This document shows, piece by piece, positions 1 to 6,586 of a DNA stretch of 13,244 bases (the stretch's first letter is position 1; every line of letters starts with the position of its first letter). A program made the position numbers and the translations under genes. Under the pieces are notes generated by a model that was not told where the DNA came from, searched no databases, and worked only from the letters and a program-made list of their open reading frames with translations. Source of the DNA: Phycisphaerae bacterium (GTDB taxonomy: Bacteria; Planctomycetota; Phycisphaerae; Tepidisphaerales; Tepidisphaeraceae). Where the stretch lies: assembly GCA_014380825.1 (NCBI GenBank), contig JACMJD010000413.1, positions 1 through 13,244 of the forward strand. The letters run 5' to 3'.

Positions 1-111
1 AGGCCGCCCGAAGCGCCAAGCAATGTATATAAACCCGACAAGTGGCGTACGCGGTACAGTTCTACAGTCTCCTCGTGATGGATTAGGTCCGATAACCAAA
101 AGGATCGAGCG

Positions 112-1134
112 ATGGCGAATCTTCGACACGTGCTGATCGACACGGACACCGCCTCCGACGACGCCGTCGCGCTGATCATGGCGCTGCGGGCGCCGGAAGT
201 TCTAGTTGAGGCACTCACGGTCGTCTCAGGCAACGTCGCGTTGGCGCAAGGACTGACCAACGCCCTGCTCACGGCCGAGTTGTGCGGATCAAACGTCCCC
301 GTCTTCGCCGGCGCCGCGCGGCCGTTGCTGCGCGAGCCATCTTACGCCGACTGGTTCCACGGCAAGGACGGACTGGGCGACATGAACTACCCGCCGCCCA
401 AGAAGCGGGCCGAATGGGGACACGCCGTCGATGTCATGATCGATTGCGCGCGTCGCTTCCCGGGCATGGAGTTCGTCACTCTCGGCCCGCTCACCAATCT
501 GGCGCTGGCGATCGCGCGCGAGCCGGACATCGTCAAAAACATTTCGCGGTGCGTCGTGATGGGCGGAAACCCCTGCTGCGTCGGCAACGTCACCCCCGCC
601 GCCGAGTACAACATCTGGTGCGACCCCGAGGCCGCCGAGATCGTGATGCACTCGGGATTGAACCTCGAGCTGATCGGCTGGCAGCTCTGCCGCGGCGAAG
701 CAAAACTGCTCACCGACGACATCGCCCGCATTCGCGCGATCGGCACGCCGCTGGCGAACTTCACGATCGACTGCAACCGCACCGCGATGGACGCCGGCCG
801 GAAGCAAAGCGGCGAGATCGGCATCGCTTTGCCCGACCCGGTCGCCATGGCCGTCGCGATCGATCCGACGATTGCGCTCGACTTCAGCTCGCATCGCGTC
901 GAAGTCGAATGCGCCAGCGAACTGACGCGTGGCCAGACGGTCGTCGATCAACTCAACGTCGGCGCTGACGGCCGAAACCACGGACTCTGGACCACCCCCG
1001 CCGCAACCATGGGCAGCTCACCCGCGCGTCGCGACGTGAACGTTGTCTGGCGAATCGATATTGCGAAGTGGAAAGCGCTGCTGATGAGATCGCTCTCTGG
1101 AAATGCAGAAGTCAGAATGCAGAATGCAGAATGA
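112..1134 (+). CDS. Nucleoside hydrolase (inosine/uridine-preferring family)
   Basis: This 340-residue protein belongs to the family that hydrolyses the N-glycosidic bond of ribonucleosides in salvage. The N-terminal calcium/ribose-binding aspartate cluster is visible as DTDTASDD (residues 10-17). Other family marks are HGKDGLGD (83-90), TLGPLTNLA (123-131), EYNIWCDPEAA (165-175) and PDPVAMAVAIDP (241-252), whose D242 is the usual distal metal ligand. Two departures are visible. The normally invariant Gly of DxDxGxDD is Ala14, and the His that often precedes the distal Asp, and acts on purine leaving groups, is Pro241. Substrate preference is therefore uncertain. The start has a good ribosome site, AAAAGGA at 98-104, 7 nt upstream. 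The last ten codons are made of the heptamer repeat that forms the following hairpin, so the natural C-terminus was probably shorter. The family call is firm; the substrate is unknown. Confidence 0.92.
   Translation: MANLRHVLIDTDTASDDAVALIMALRAPEVLVEALTVVSGNVALAQGLTNALLTAELCGSNVPVFAGAARPLLREPSYADWFHGKDGLGDMNYPPPKKRAEWGHAVDVMIDCARRFPGMEFVTLGPLTNLALAIAREPDIVKNISRCVVMGGNPCCVGNVTPAAEYNIWCDPEAAEIVMHSGLNLELIGWQLCRGEAKLLTDDIARIRAIGTPLANFTIDCNRTAMDAGRKQSGEIGIALPDPVAMAVAIDPTIALDFSSHRVEVECASELTRGQTVVDQLNVGADGRNHGLWTTPAATMGSSPARRDVNVVWRIDIAKWKALLMRSLSGNAEVRMQNAE
1105..1132 (+). repeat. Heptamer tandem repeat (GCAGAAT-like units)
   Basis: Four consecutive 7-nt units are visible: GCAGAAG, TCAGAAT, GCAGAAT, GCAGAAT. 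A diverged GAATTCA follows. They encode the last residues of the nucleoside hydrolase and form the left arm of the adjoining hairpin. I recall similar heptamer runs at gene ends in other GC-rich environmental bacteria, but that is memory and was not checked. Confidence 0.75.
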
Positions 1135-1160
1135 ATTCAATTCCTCATTCTGCATTCTGC
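1119..1160. terminator. Perfect 16-bp hairpin between convergent genes
   Basis: Arm 1119-1134 (GCAGAATGCAGAATGA) is the exact reverse complement of 1145-1160, with a 10-nt loop at 1135-1144. The left arm includes the stop codon of the nucleoside hydrolase. The right arm ends 8 nt before the stop codon of the convergent zinc-finger gene. The position suits a bidirectional transcription stop or 3'-end protector. No clean T-run follows on either strand, so classical rho-independent termination is not certain. Confidence 0.6.
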
Positions 1161-1168
1161 CTTTCCTC

Positions 1169-1369
1169 TCAATCCGACCGCGCGAATCCCGTTCGGTCGA
1201 TCTGACTGGCTTCGCTGAGATCCACTTTGCTCGGATCGAACTTCGGTGGATGCTTCTTCGCGCATTCCAGGCAGATCGTCACGCCGGGCAGCGCTTCCAG
1301 GCGCGCCGCGGCGATCGGTCCGCCACAGAGGCTGCATTTCTTTGTGGGCAATGATTTCTTTTTCGCCAT
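1169..1369 (-). CDS. Small DksA/TraR-type C4 zinc-finger protein
   Basis: This is a 66-residue protein with one zinc-binding module: C12-x2-C15-x17-C33-x2-C36, containing CSLCGGPI, then R23-L-E-A-L-P, then CLEC. That spacing and the RLxAxP segment are typical of the C-terminal zinc finger of DksA/TraR proteins. The long coiled-coil that full-length DksA inserts into the RNA polymerase secondary channel is absent. A DksA-like ppGpp role therefore cannot be assumed; a small RNA-polymerase- or DNA-associated factor is possible. The N-terminus is Lys-rich (MAKKK). GGAG lies 6 nt before the ATG and sits inside a 5-bp hairpin, CTCCG-GTT-CGGAG, on the minus strand (1376-1388). The gene follows the glycosyltransferase after 59 nt and might be read through from it. 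The fold call is good; the function is unknown. Confidence 0.8.
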   Translation of the reverse strand: MAKKKSLPTKKCSLCGGPIAAARLEALPGVTICLECAKKHPPKFDPSKVDLSEASQIDRTGFARSD

Positions 1370-1428
1370 CGCACGCTCCGAACCGGAGAGATTCGCAATC
1401 TTCCCGGCGAACGTGAAGAAGAAAAATC

Positions 1429-2766
1429 TTACGGCTGCGTGGTCGGATCGGTCGTACGCTGAAGCTGCCAGACGAAGCCCGAGAGCTCACGCGAAGGCGT
1501 CATTGTCAGTTTCCAGTCCGACGGCGTCGCCACGTCGCGCAGCTCGATCCGGCGACCATCGGGCACAATGCGCGATTGGTAGAAGTCGATCACGGGCCTG
1601 GCCCAGAAAGTGCTTTCGGTGCTCACGGTAATGACCGGTCCTGGCGATTCGCGGAGCAACTGTTCGATCGCGCGGACGCTGCCGTCGCGGCCGACCCGCA
1701 GAAATCGAACAGTTCGCGCGACGTTCGCGGCGAAAATCACCATCAGGGCGGCCAACACGACACGGCGATCGACGCTCGATGCAAGATGCGAAATCGCCGG
1801 CAGCAGCATCGCGATCGCGACGAGAAAATATCGCGGCATGAGCGGCTGCGGCCGGGCAGATAGCACCAGGTTGTAAATCAGCAAAAACCCCGGCGCGACC
1901 ACGACGGCCAACAGATAAAAGAACCACAGATCGTCTCGCAGGCGGATGAGTTTGATTAACGCGCCGATGAACAGTGCGACGGTGATGGTCGCACAGATGA
2001 TCGCACCGATGCCGAAATCGAATCCGCCCAGCGCGATCGAGAGCGTTCGAATCAGCACTTGCATCGGATCGGTCTCCGACGCGCCGCCGATCGTCATGTC
2101 GCGCACGAACACGCGGAACAGGACGATGACGAAGATCAGTGGCACGGCGTTCAGCCGCGCCCACCAGGTGAGCTGTTGCATCAGCGGCAGCTTCGTCCGC
2201 CGCGCGCGAAGCACGGTCCAGTAAAGCGCGGCCAGATAGAAGTGTACGAACGTGAGGTGCGCGAGGAACCCGAGCACGCACGCGACGCTGAATACGATCG
2301 CGCCGGACCATCGCGGCCGCTCGACGTAGCGCAACATCGCATCAAACGCCACCAGCGCGAAAAAGACGGCCGGCGCGTAGCCACGCGCTTCGGAGGAATA
2401 GAAAACGAGCGGAAAGCTGAGCCCCACGAGCAACGCAACCGCGATCGCTTCGATCGCGCTTCGTCGCCACATCGTGTGAGCGGCCACGATCACCGCGCCG
2501 ATCCCGCACGCCAGCGCGGGCAAACGATAAATCCACCACTGCTGCACGTCGCCGATGGCGCGCAAGTACCACGTGTGCAGCGGGTGATTGTTGTCGATCC
2601 GCGCGGATGAGCTCAGCACCACATCGAGCGGCGAATGAATCGTTTTAGCGATGTTCAGCGACCAGACTTCATCGAGCCAGAAATCGGTGAACATCCCCGG
2701 CACGCGCAGCGCAGCTGCGACGATCACGATCGCAGTGATGATGATGATCGTCGTCTTCTTCGACAT
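1429..2766 (-). CDS. GT-C-type membrane glycosyltransferase (GT39/ArnT-like)
   Basis: This 445-residue integral membrane protein has roughly ten hydrophobic segments. After the first (about residues 5-20) comes the FTDFWLDEVWS loop with D32-E33. This matches the acidic pair in the first extracytoplasmic loop that GT-C polyprenyl-phosphate-sugar transferases use for catalysis and metal binding. RIDNNHPLHTWYLR (57-70) and FYSSEARGY (122-130) also match conserved loops of this superfamily. Such enzymes take a sugar from a lipid phosphate carrier and attach it to lipid A, a protein or a glycan outside the cytoplasmic membrane. It is the last gene of the NodB/formyltransferase/GT cassette, beginning 12 nt after the formyltransferase stop without a clear ribosome site, which suggests translational coupling. 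The tail ends TDPTTQP, a composition shared with other proteins here. The superfamily is firm; donor and acceptor are unknown. Confidence 0.85.
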   Translation of the reverse strand: MSKKTTIIIITAIVIVAAALRVPGMFTDFWLDEVWSLNIAKTIHSPLDVVLSSSARIDNNHPLHTWYLRAIGDVQQWWIYRLPALACGIGAVIVAAHTMWRRSAIEAIAVALLVGLSFPLVFYSSEARGYAPAVFFALVAFDAMLRYVERPRWSGAIVFSVACVLGFLAHLTFVHFYLAALYWTVLRARRTKLPLMQQLTWWARLNAVPLIFVIVLFRVFVRDMTIGGASETDPMQVLIRTLSIALGGFDFGIGAIICATITVALFIGALIKLIRLRDDLWFFYLLAVVVAPGFLLIYNLVLSARPQPLMPRYFLVAIAMLLPAISHLASSVDRRVVLAALMVIFAANVARTVRFLRVGRDGSVRAIEQLLRESPGPVITVSTESTFWARPVIDFYQSRIVPDGRRIELRDVATPSDWKLTMTPSRELSGFVWQLQRTTDPTTQP

Positions 2767-2778
2767 GGATTGAGCGAA

Positions 2779-3567
2779 CTAGATCACGACCGGACGAACG
2801 AAGGTAGAGAGATCGCGGCCAAACTGCATCTCTGATGGTGCTTGCAAGCGCGAGAGATATTCGGCAGCGATCGCATCAGTGAAATCTGCGTTGCGGGTAT
2901 ATCGAAGTTCGCGCGTGCGATCTTGATCGACCGGTGCGAGATCGCCGAGCTGAGCGCTCTTGATCTTCTCCACCAGCGATTCATGCGCTGCGCGGACCGC
3001 GCGCATTCCGTAAACGAACGGATCGACCTTTGCCGCTTTCGGCAACGCGTGGAACAGGATCGGGCCCGAATCCAATCCCTTGCTCAGCAGGTGAATGGTC
3101 GCGCCGACGAACTCGGGCCGGCGATCGTACATCGCCCAGAAATTGGTGCTGCTGCCGCGATATTGCGGGCTAACTCCCATGTGAATGTTGATCGCCCGGC
3201 GCTCGACCAGTGCATCGCACAGCGTGCCTTTGATGTAACTGGCGCCGAAGACGATGAAGATGTCCGCCTGCATAGCCGGCGCGAGTGATTCCACGTCGAG
3301 CCGGCTGAGATCGCCCATCTTGATTGGCAGTTGTCGCACGTTTGATCGCGCGGGAAACCGGGGTGCGCCAAACACTTCACGCTCGGCGCCAATCACGCGC
3401 GAGAAGTAGTCCTGCATCACCGGCGACTTGCGGAAGAAGTCATCGACTTGTCCGGGGAAAACCGTGTTGCACTCCTGAATCGTGAAGACTTCATCCGCGA
3501 TCGTCGACAGCGATTCGATCAGCGAGACGTGACGTGGCTGATTGCTGGTGAAAACGGTGATTCGCAT
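2779..3567 (-). CDS. Formyltransferase-family protein (probable amino-sugar N-formyltransferase)
   Basis: This 262-residue protein has a formyl-transferase N-terminal-type fold. It begins MRITVFTSNQPRHVSL, a Rossmann-like strand and helix. The core is INIHMGVSPQYRG (126-138) followed by GLDSGPI (164-170). N127, H129 and D166 correspond to the Asn-His-Asp triad that transfers formyl from N10-formyltetrahydrofolate. A tRNA role is unlikely because the protein is short, lacks the methionyl-tRNA formyltransferase C-terminal domain and sits among sugar genes. An N-formyltransferase for a nucleotide-activated amino sugar is the best reading. I chose ATG 3567 because the open frame upstream (to 3801) overlaps the deacetylase in another frame and its translation is not protein-like. 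No ribosome site is evident, and a 20-bp inverted repeat ends 8 nt before the start. The exact sugar is unknown. Confidence 0.87.
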   Translation of the reverse strand: MRITVFTSNQPRHVSLIESLSTIADEVFTIQECNTVFPGQVDDFFRKSPVMQDYFSRVIGAEREVFGAPRFPARSNVRQLPIKMGDLSRLDVESLAPAMQADIFIVFGASYIKGTLCDALVERRAINIHMGVSPQYRGSSTNFWAMYDRRPEFVGATIHLLSKGLDSGPILFHALPKAAKVDPFVYGMRAVRAAHESLVEKIKSAQLGDLAPVDQDRTRELRYTRNADFTDAIAAEYLSRLQAPSEMQFGRDLSTFVRPVVI

Positions 3568-3575
3568 TTGGTTGC

Positions 3576-3641
3576 TTGCCGCTTGCGGCGTCGCAAATGC
3601 AGCGATTCGCGTTGCCTGATCTGCGACGCCGCAAGCGGCAA
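3576..3641. repeat. Perfect 20-bp inverted repeat filling an operon gap
   Basis: TTGCCGCTTGCGGCGTCGCA at 3576-3595 is the exact reverse complement of 3622-3641, with a 26-nt loop. On the minus strand the first arm starts at the base after the deacetylase TGA, and the second arm ends 8 nt before the formyltransferase ATG. Each arm also contains a small palindrome, GCCGC-TT-GCGGC. No T-run follows, so a messenger-stability, attenuation or REP-like element fits better than a classical terminator. Confidence 0.8.
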
Positions 3642-4577
3642 TCACGCGGCTTTCGTCGCGCGCTTGATCAGGTTCGCATGATCTTCGCGCGGAATTTCCA
3701 ACGGACCGACGCCCGCACTCATCTCCATGTTCGCGCGGAAGCCGAGCTTGATGCCCATCGACCTCAGAATCTCCAGCGTCGCGACGTTGTAAGAATTGCA
3801 CGGATGGCTCATCGCCAGCGGCGGTTCACCCAGCAGCGAAGTCAGGTGTGAGGCATTCGATTTGTATTCGTAGCACTGATCGTCGTCGCTCAGGCGTTCC
3901 ATGCGTGTCGGGTGCGTGTGCGAATGCAGGCCGATCACGTGGCCGGCGCCATGTAACGATAAGACTTCTTCGTTGCCCATCCACAACTGCTTGGCCACAT
4001 CGCGAACGTTGTAATGCGCATCGCGCATCATGGCGTCCATCACCAGCGCGTAGGAATCGGCGCCAAGCACTTCATCCCGCACAAATCGGAAGCGACGATC
4101 CGCCTCGGTGTAGAACGGAAAGCCCGCAAGATGTTTCGCCGGTTCAAACGCCCGCAGCGCACCTTCGGTTCGCCGGCCGAATTCGGATTCGTAGACACGG
4201 ATGAAGAACGCGGCGTAGAAATCGTCGACCGATGGAAACTGCGTCGTGCGGAAGTCGCGATAAATTTCCAGACGCTCGATGTTGCCCTGCATCACGGACG
4301 TGTACACAAACCAGAACGCCGTGAGCCCGAAATCTTCCAGCACCGGCACGGCCACGTCGTATTGGCAAAGCAGGTTGTCGTCGAAGGTGAGGCAGACGTG
4401 ATGCTCGCTCAGCTTTCCCGCGACCGCGCGGTCGAGGAATTCGATCGCTGGCAGGATTCGCCCGCGCCCGATGCCGCGGATGATTCCCGCGAGCTGCTCG
4501 CCGTCGATCGAACCCTGCGACGGCGCGTGATCGAGCGTGTCGTGGAAGTGGTGAAACATCAAACCATGTGCGGGCAT
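3642..4577 (-). CDS. NodB-family polysaccharide deacetylase
   Basis: This 311-residue protein belongs to carbohydrate esterase family 4 type (NodB homology). Motif 1 is LTFDDN (63-68), with the base and metal aspartates D66 and D67 and Asn in place of the usual final Gly. Motif 2 is GLHSHTH (216-222), with H218 and H222 spaced as the metal histidines in HSxxH. Motif 3 is degenerate, SHPCNSY (257-263), in place of RxPY. The opening LMFHHFHD and QGSI resemble deacetylase-like proteins I associate with lipopolysaccharide loci. There is no signal peptide, so it probably acts at or inside the cytoplasmic membrane on a precursor. GGAG lies 6 nt before the ATG. It is first in the minus-strand sugar cassette, followed after 74 nt by the formyltransferase. 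It could remove acetyl or, as ArnD does, formyl groups. Family sure, substrate unknown. Confidence 0.88.
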   Translation of the reverse strand: MPAHGLMFHHFHDTLDHAPSQGSIDGEQLAGIIRGIGRGRILPAIEFLDRAVAGKLSEHHVCLTFDDNLLCQYDVAVPVLEDFGLTAFWFVYTSVMQGNIERLEIYRDFRTTQFPSVDDFYAAFFIRVYESEFGRRTEGALRAFEPAKHLAGFPFYTEADRRFRFVRDEVLGADSYALVMDAMMRDAHYNVRDVAKQLWMGNEEVLSLHGAGHVIGLHSHTHPTRMERLSDDDQCYEYKSNASHLTSLLGEPPLAMSHPCNSYNVATLEILRSMGIKLGFRANMEMSAGVGPLEIPREDHANLIKRATKAA

Positions 4578-4637
4578 ACGGAGCTCCGGTCGCGCGAACT
4601 GGGAATTCGTACACCTTGGTTATCGGTCGTTCGTGAT

Positions 4638-4652
4638 ACGGTCCATGACCGT
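4638..4652. promoter_or_regulatory. Operator-like dyad in the divergent intergenic region
   Basis: ACGGTC-CAT-GACCGT is a perfect dyad with 6-bp arms and a 3-nt centre. It lies in the 144-bp gap between the divergent deacetylase (start 4577) and TPR membrane gene (start 4722). The location suits a regulator controlling both directions. It could also arise by chance. I could not place convincing -35/-10 pairs for either gene. Confidence 0.3.
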
Positions 4653-4721
4653 TTCGCGACGATCCGCCTCACTTGTTGCATTTCCAGCGCGGTGCGGTTT
4701 CGGATAGTCTGTTCGATTCGA

Positions 4722-5711
4722 ATGTCCGAACCGTCTGCCATTCCGCCCACGACGCCTTCCGCTATGCCAAGCGTCGCAGACGCGGCTGGGGCGGACGCAC
4801 CGTTTTTGGACGTGCCGTACCTGCTGGAAGTAAGCCAGCCCAAGCAGCGCGGATCGTACTTCGTGCCGGGAATCATCGTGCTGCTGGTGCTCGCATTTGG
4901 CAGCGCGTATCTGTCGAGCAAGTCCGCACAGTGGAAGTCTGCCATCGACGTTTTCTCCGGCGTGCTGATGATTGGGATCATCGCCGCAATGGGGATAGTG
5001 ATGTGGACCACCGTCCGCCGACAACGCGACGAGCGGGCGCGGATCGAGGCGATCGAGGAACTCGTGCAGCTCCGTCGCTGGCAACAGGCGGCCGCGATGC
5101 TGCGGGATGTGCTTTCGCAGCCGACGGTCTCGCCGAACGGACGCGTTCAGTATCTGTTGTTCCTCGGCAGCGTGCTGGCCCGGTACAACCGGTTTGACGA
5201 TGCGATCGCCGTGCAGAGTCACCTGATGGAAAATGTCGATCTCGATCCGTCGACCCGGCACGCGCTGCGGCTTGGCCGCGCGATGGCGATGCTGCGGGAA
5301 GATCATCTGGTGGATGCCGATCGCGCGATCAGCGAACTTCGCCGAGACGTGAGTCGCGCCACCGACCCCTCCCAGCCGGAAGCGGAAGCTCCGGTTTCAG
5401 CAGGTCTATCGTTGATCGAGATGTACCGCGATGTGAAAACCGGTCATGCCGCCGAGGCGATCGAGATGTTCAATCACACGCTTCCCGCGATGCGAAAACA
5501 GCTCGGCCATCGTGTCGCCGACGCCCATGCACTGGCGGCGAAAGCCTATGATTTTCTGGGCGATTCGCTGAATGCGCAAGCAAACTGGGAGCGCGCGACG
5601 GTGTTGTCGCCGGAGATCGAATTGCTTCGCCGATATCCCGAATTGTCGAGCCTGTCGTCAAAATACCGTGCGATCGTCGCGCCGGCGCCCGAGCTATTGG
5701 GGGCCGCATGA
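4722..5711 (+). CDS. Membrane-anchored TPR-like protein
   Basis: This is a 329-residue protein. After a Pro/Ala/Ser-rich N-terminus (1-28) come two hydrophobic helices (about 47-65 and 75-97) with a short connecting segment, forming a membrane hairpin. A charged stretch, RRQRDERARIEAIEEL (99-114), follows, then helical repeats. LVQLRRWQQAAAMLRDVLS (115-132) and VLARYNRFDDAIAVQSHLME (151-170) have the A/G-A spacing of tetratricopeptide units. The TPR part probably lies on the cytoplasmic side and binds partner proteins; no enzymatic motif is visible. ATG 4722 lies past the antisense overlap with the deacetylase and opens a plausible protein; no ribosome site precedes it, and ATG 4764 is an alternative. 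The stop overlaps the next gene's start (ATGA). I do not recognise a named family. Confidence 0.8.
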   Translation: MSEPSAIPPTTPSAMPSVADAAGADAPFLDVPYLLEVSQPKQRGSYFVPGIIVLLVLAFGSAYLSSKSAQWKSAIDVFSGVLMIGIIAAMGIVMWTTVRRQRDERARIEAIEELVQLRRWQQAAAMLRDVLSQPTVSPNGRVQYLLFLGSVLARYNRFDDAIAVQSHLMENVDLDPSTRHALRLGRAMAMLREDHLVDADRAISELRRDVSRATDPSQPEAEAPVSAGLSLIEMYRDVKTGHAAEAIEMFNHTLPAMRKQLGHRVADAHALAAKAYDFLGDSLNAQANWERATVLSPEIELLRRYPELSSLSSKYRAIVAPAPELLGAA

Positions 5712-6511
5712 TCTCCGTCGAATCGGCCATCAATCGTGCGCGTCGCGGCGTGCAGATCTCTTCGCTGCTGAACGCGGTGCTCATCGCAATCATCGTCCTG
5801 TTCCCCTTCTTGCAGGCCAGGTTCAAATGGCCGATCGATCCGATCATCGCGCTAAGCGTTGTCGGCTGCATCTGGATCGTGCTGTTTGTGCAAAGCCTGC
5901 GCAGCTCGCGATTGGTGGCGGATTCGCAGTCGCTCATCGCCGCCGGTCAGTTTGATGTCGCCGAAGCGCAGATCGACACCGCGCTGCGATCGTTCTCCAT
6001 CTTCCGCGCCGCGAAACTGCTCGGCTTGCATCACCTGGCGGCGCTGCGACACGCGCAAAATCGCTGGCAGGATGCGGCCACGCTGTGTCGTGCGCTGCTC
6101 GCGCAGCGGCGCGTGGCAATGCAGGGCCTTGGTCGATCGACGCAGCTCATGCTTGCCGATTCGCTGCTGGAACTGGACGATGTGCCCGGTGTCGGCGGCA
6201 CCCTTTCGCATCTGTACACGCAGCGGCTGTCGCTGGGCGAGGCGCTGAGCCTGATGCTCGTTCAGCTCGATTATGAATCGCGTTTAGGCGCCTGGCAGGC
6301 GATGATGCAAGGGGTCTCGACTAAAGCCACGCTCGCCGAGCTGATGCCGACGACGAAATCCGCGCGGGCGCAGGCGTTTCTGGCGCTGGCGGCGCGGAAC
6401 ACCGGTCGTGCGGATTGGGAAAGCTGGCTACGCCGTCGCGTCGAGCTGCTGGTCGATCCGCAGGAATTGTGTGCGCGCAGGCCGGTATTACGGGAACTCT
6501 GGTTGCCGTAG
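5708..6511 (+). CDS. Membrane-anchored TPR-like protein, coupled to the preceding gene
   Basis: This 267-residue protein has the same plan as its upstream neighbour: a short basic N-terminus (RARRG), two hydrophobic helices (about 17-36 and 46-63), then alpha-helical repeats. LIAAGQFDVAEAQIDTALRSF (76-96) and HLAALRHAQNRWQDAATLCRALL (109-131) look like degenerate TPR units, and LLADSLLELDD-type helices follow. The start codon overlaps the upstream stop as ATGA, so the two are very likely translated together and may form a complex. No catalytic motif is visible. No named family is recognised. The C-terminus, RRPVLRELWLP, is followed by 75 nt with no gene before the next start. The gene call is confident; the role is inferred only from architecture. 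Confidence 0.82.
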   Translation: MISVESAINRARRGVQISSLLNAVLIAIIVLFPFLQARFKWPIDPIIALSVVGCIWIVLFVQSLRSSRLVADSQSLIAAGQFDVAEAQIDTALRSFSIFRAAKLLGLHHLAALRHAQNRWQDAATLCRALLAQRRVAMQGLGRSTQLMLADSLLELDDVPGVGGTLSHLYTQRLSLGEALSLMLVQLDYESRLGAWQAMMQGVSTKATLAELMPTTKSARAQAFLALAARNTGRADWESWLRRRVELLVDPQELCARRPVLRELWLP

Positions 6512-6575
6512 CTACGAATTTCGACGAAGCGCAAGTTTCACCGCGGCGTCATTTAGCTGCGGGCAAAATCGAACA

Positions 6576-6581
6576 GGGAGG
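6576..6581 (+). promoter_or_regulatory. Strong ribosome binding site deciding a GTG start
   Basis: GGGAGG stands 5 nt before GTG 6587. It is the best Shine-Dalgarno match in the window and supports the non-ATG start of the small membrane protein. Confidence 0.8.
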
Positions 6582-6586
6582 TTCGA

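Noticed and set aside
1..111. A gene or clear promoter in the left flank
   Set aside because: No coding frame of quality is present. Only the ribosome site at 98-104 is convincing, and no -35/-10 pair could be placed with confidence.
387..981. Long minus-strand open frames across the nucleoside hydrolase
   Set aside because: The plus-strand gene has clear family motifs. The antisense translations show no recognisable pattern and no ribosome site.
3568..3801. An upstream extension of the formyltransferase frame
   Set aside because: It overlaps the deacetylase on the same strand in another frame, its translation is Arg/Ala-rich and unlike a protein domain, and MRITVFTSN at 3567 is a natural family start.
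1429..4577. Naming the cassette arnA, arnD and arnT
   Set aside because: Shared folds and gene order do not establish orthology. The other Arn genes are absent here and the substrates are unknown.
4579..4588. CGGAGCTCCG palindrome over the deacetylase ribosome site
   Set aside because: It has no loop, so it cannot form a hairpin in one RNA, and it is short enough to be chance.
4014..4721. A long open frame leading into the TPR membrane protein from the left
   Set aside because: It is antisense to the well-supported deacetylase and shows no domain. GC-rich codon bias creates such frames. The protein starts at about 4722.
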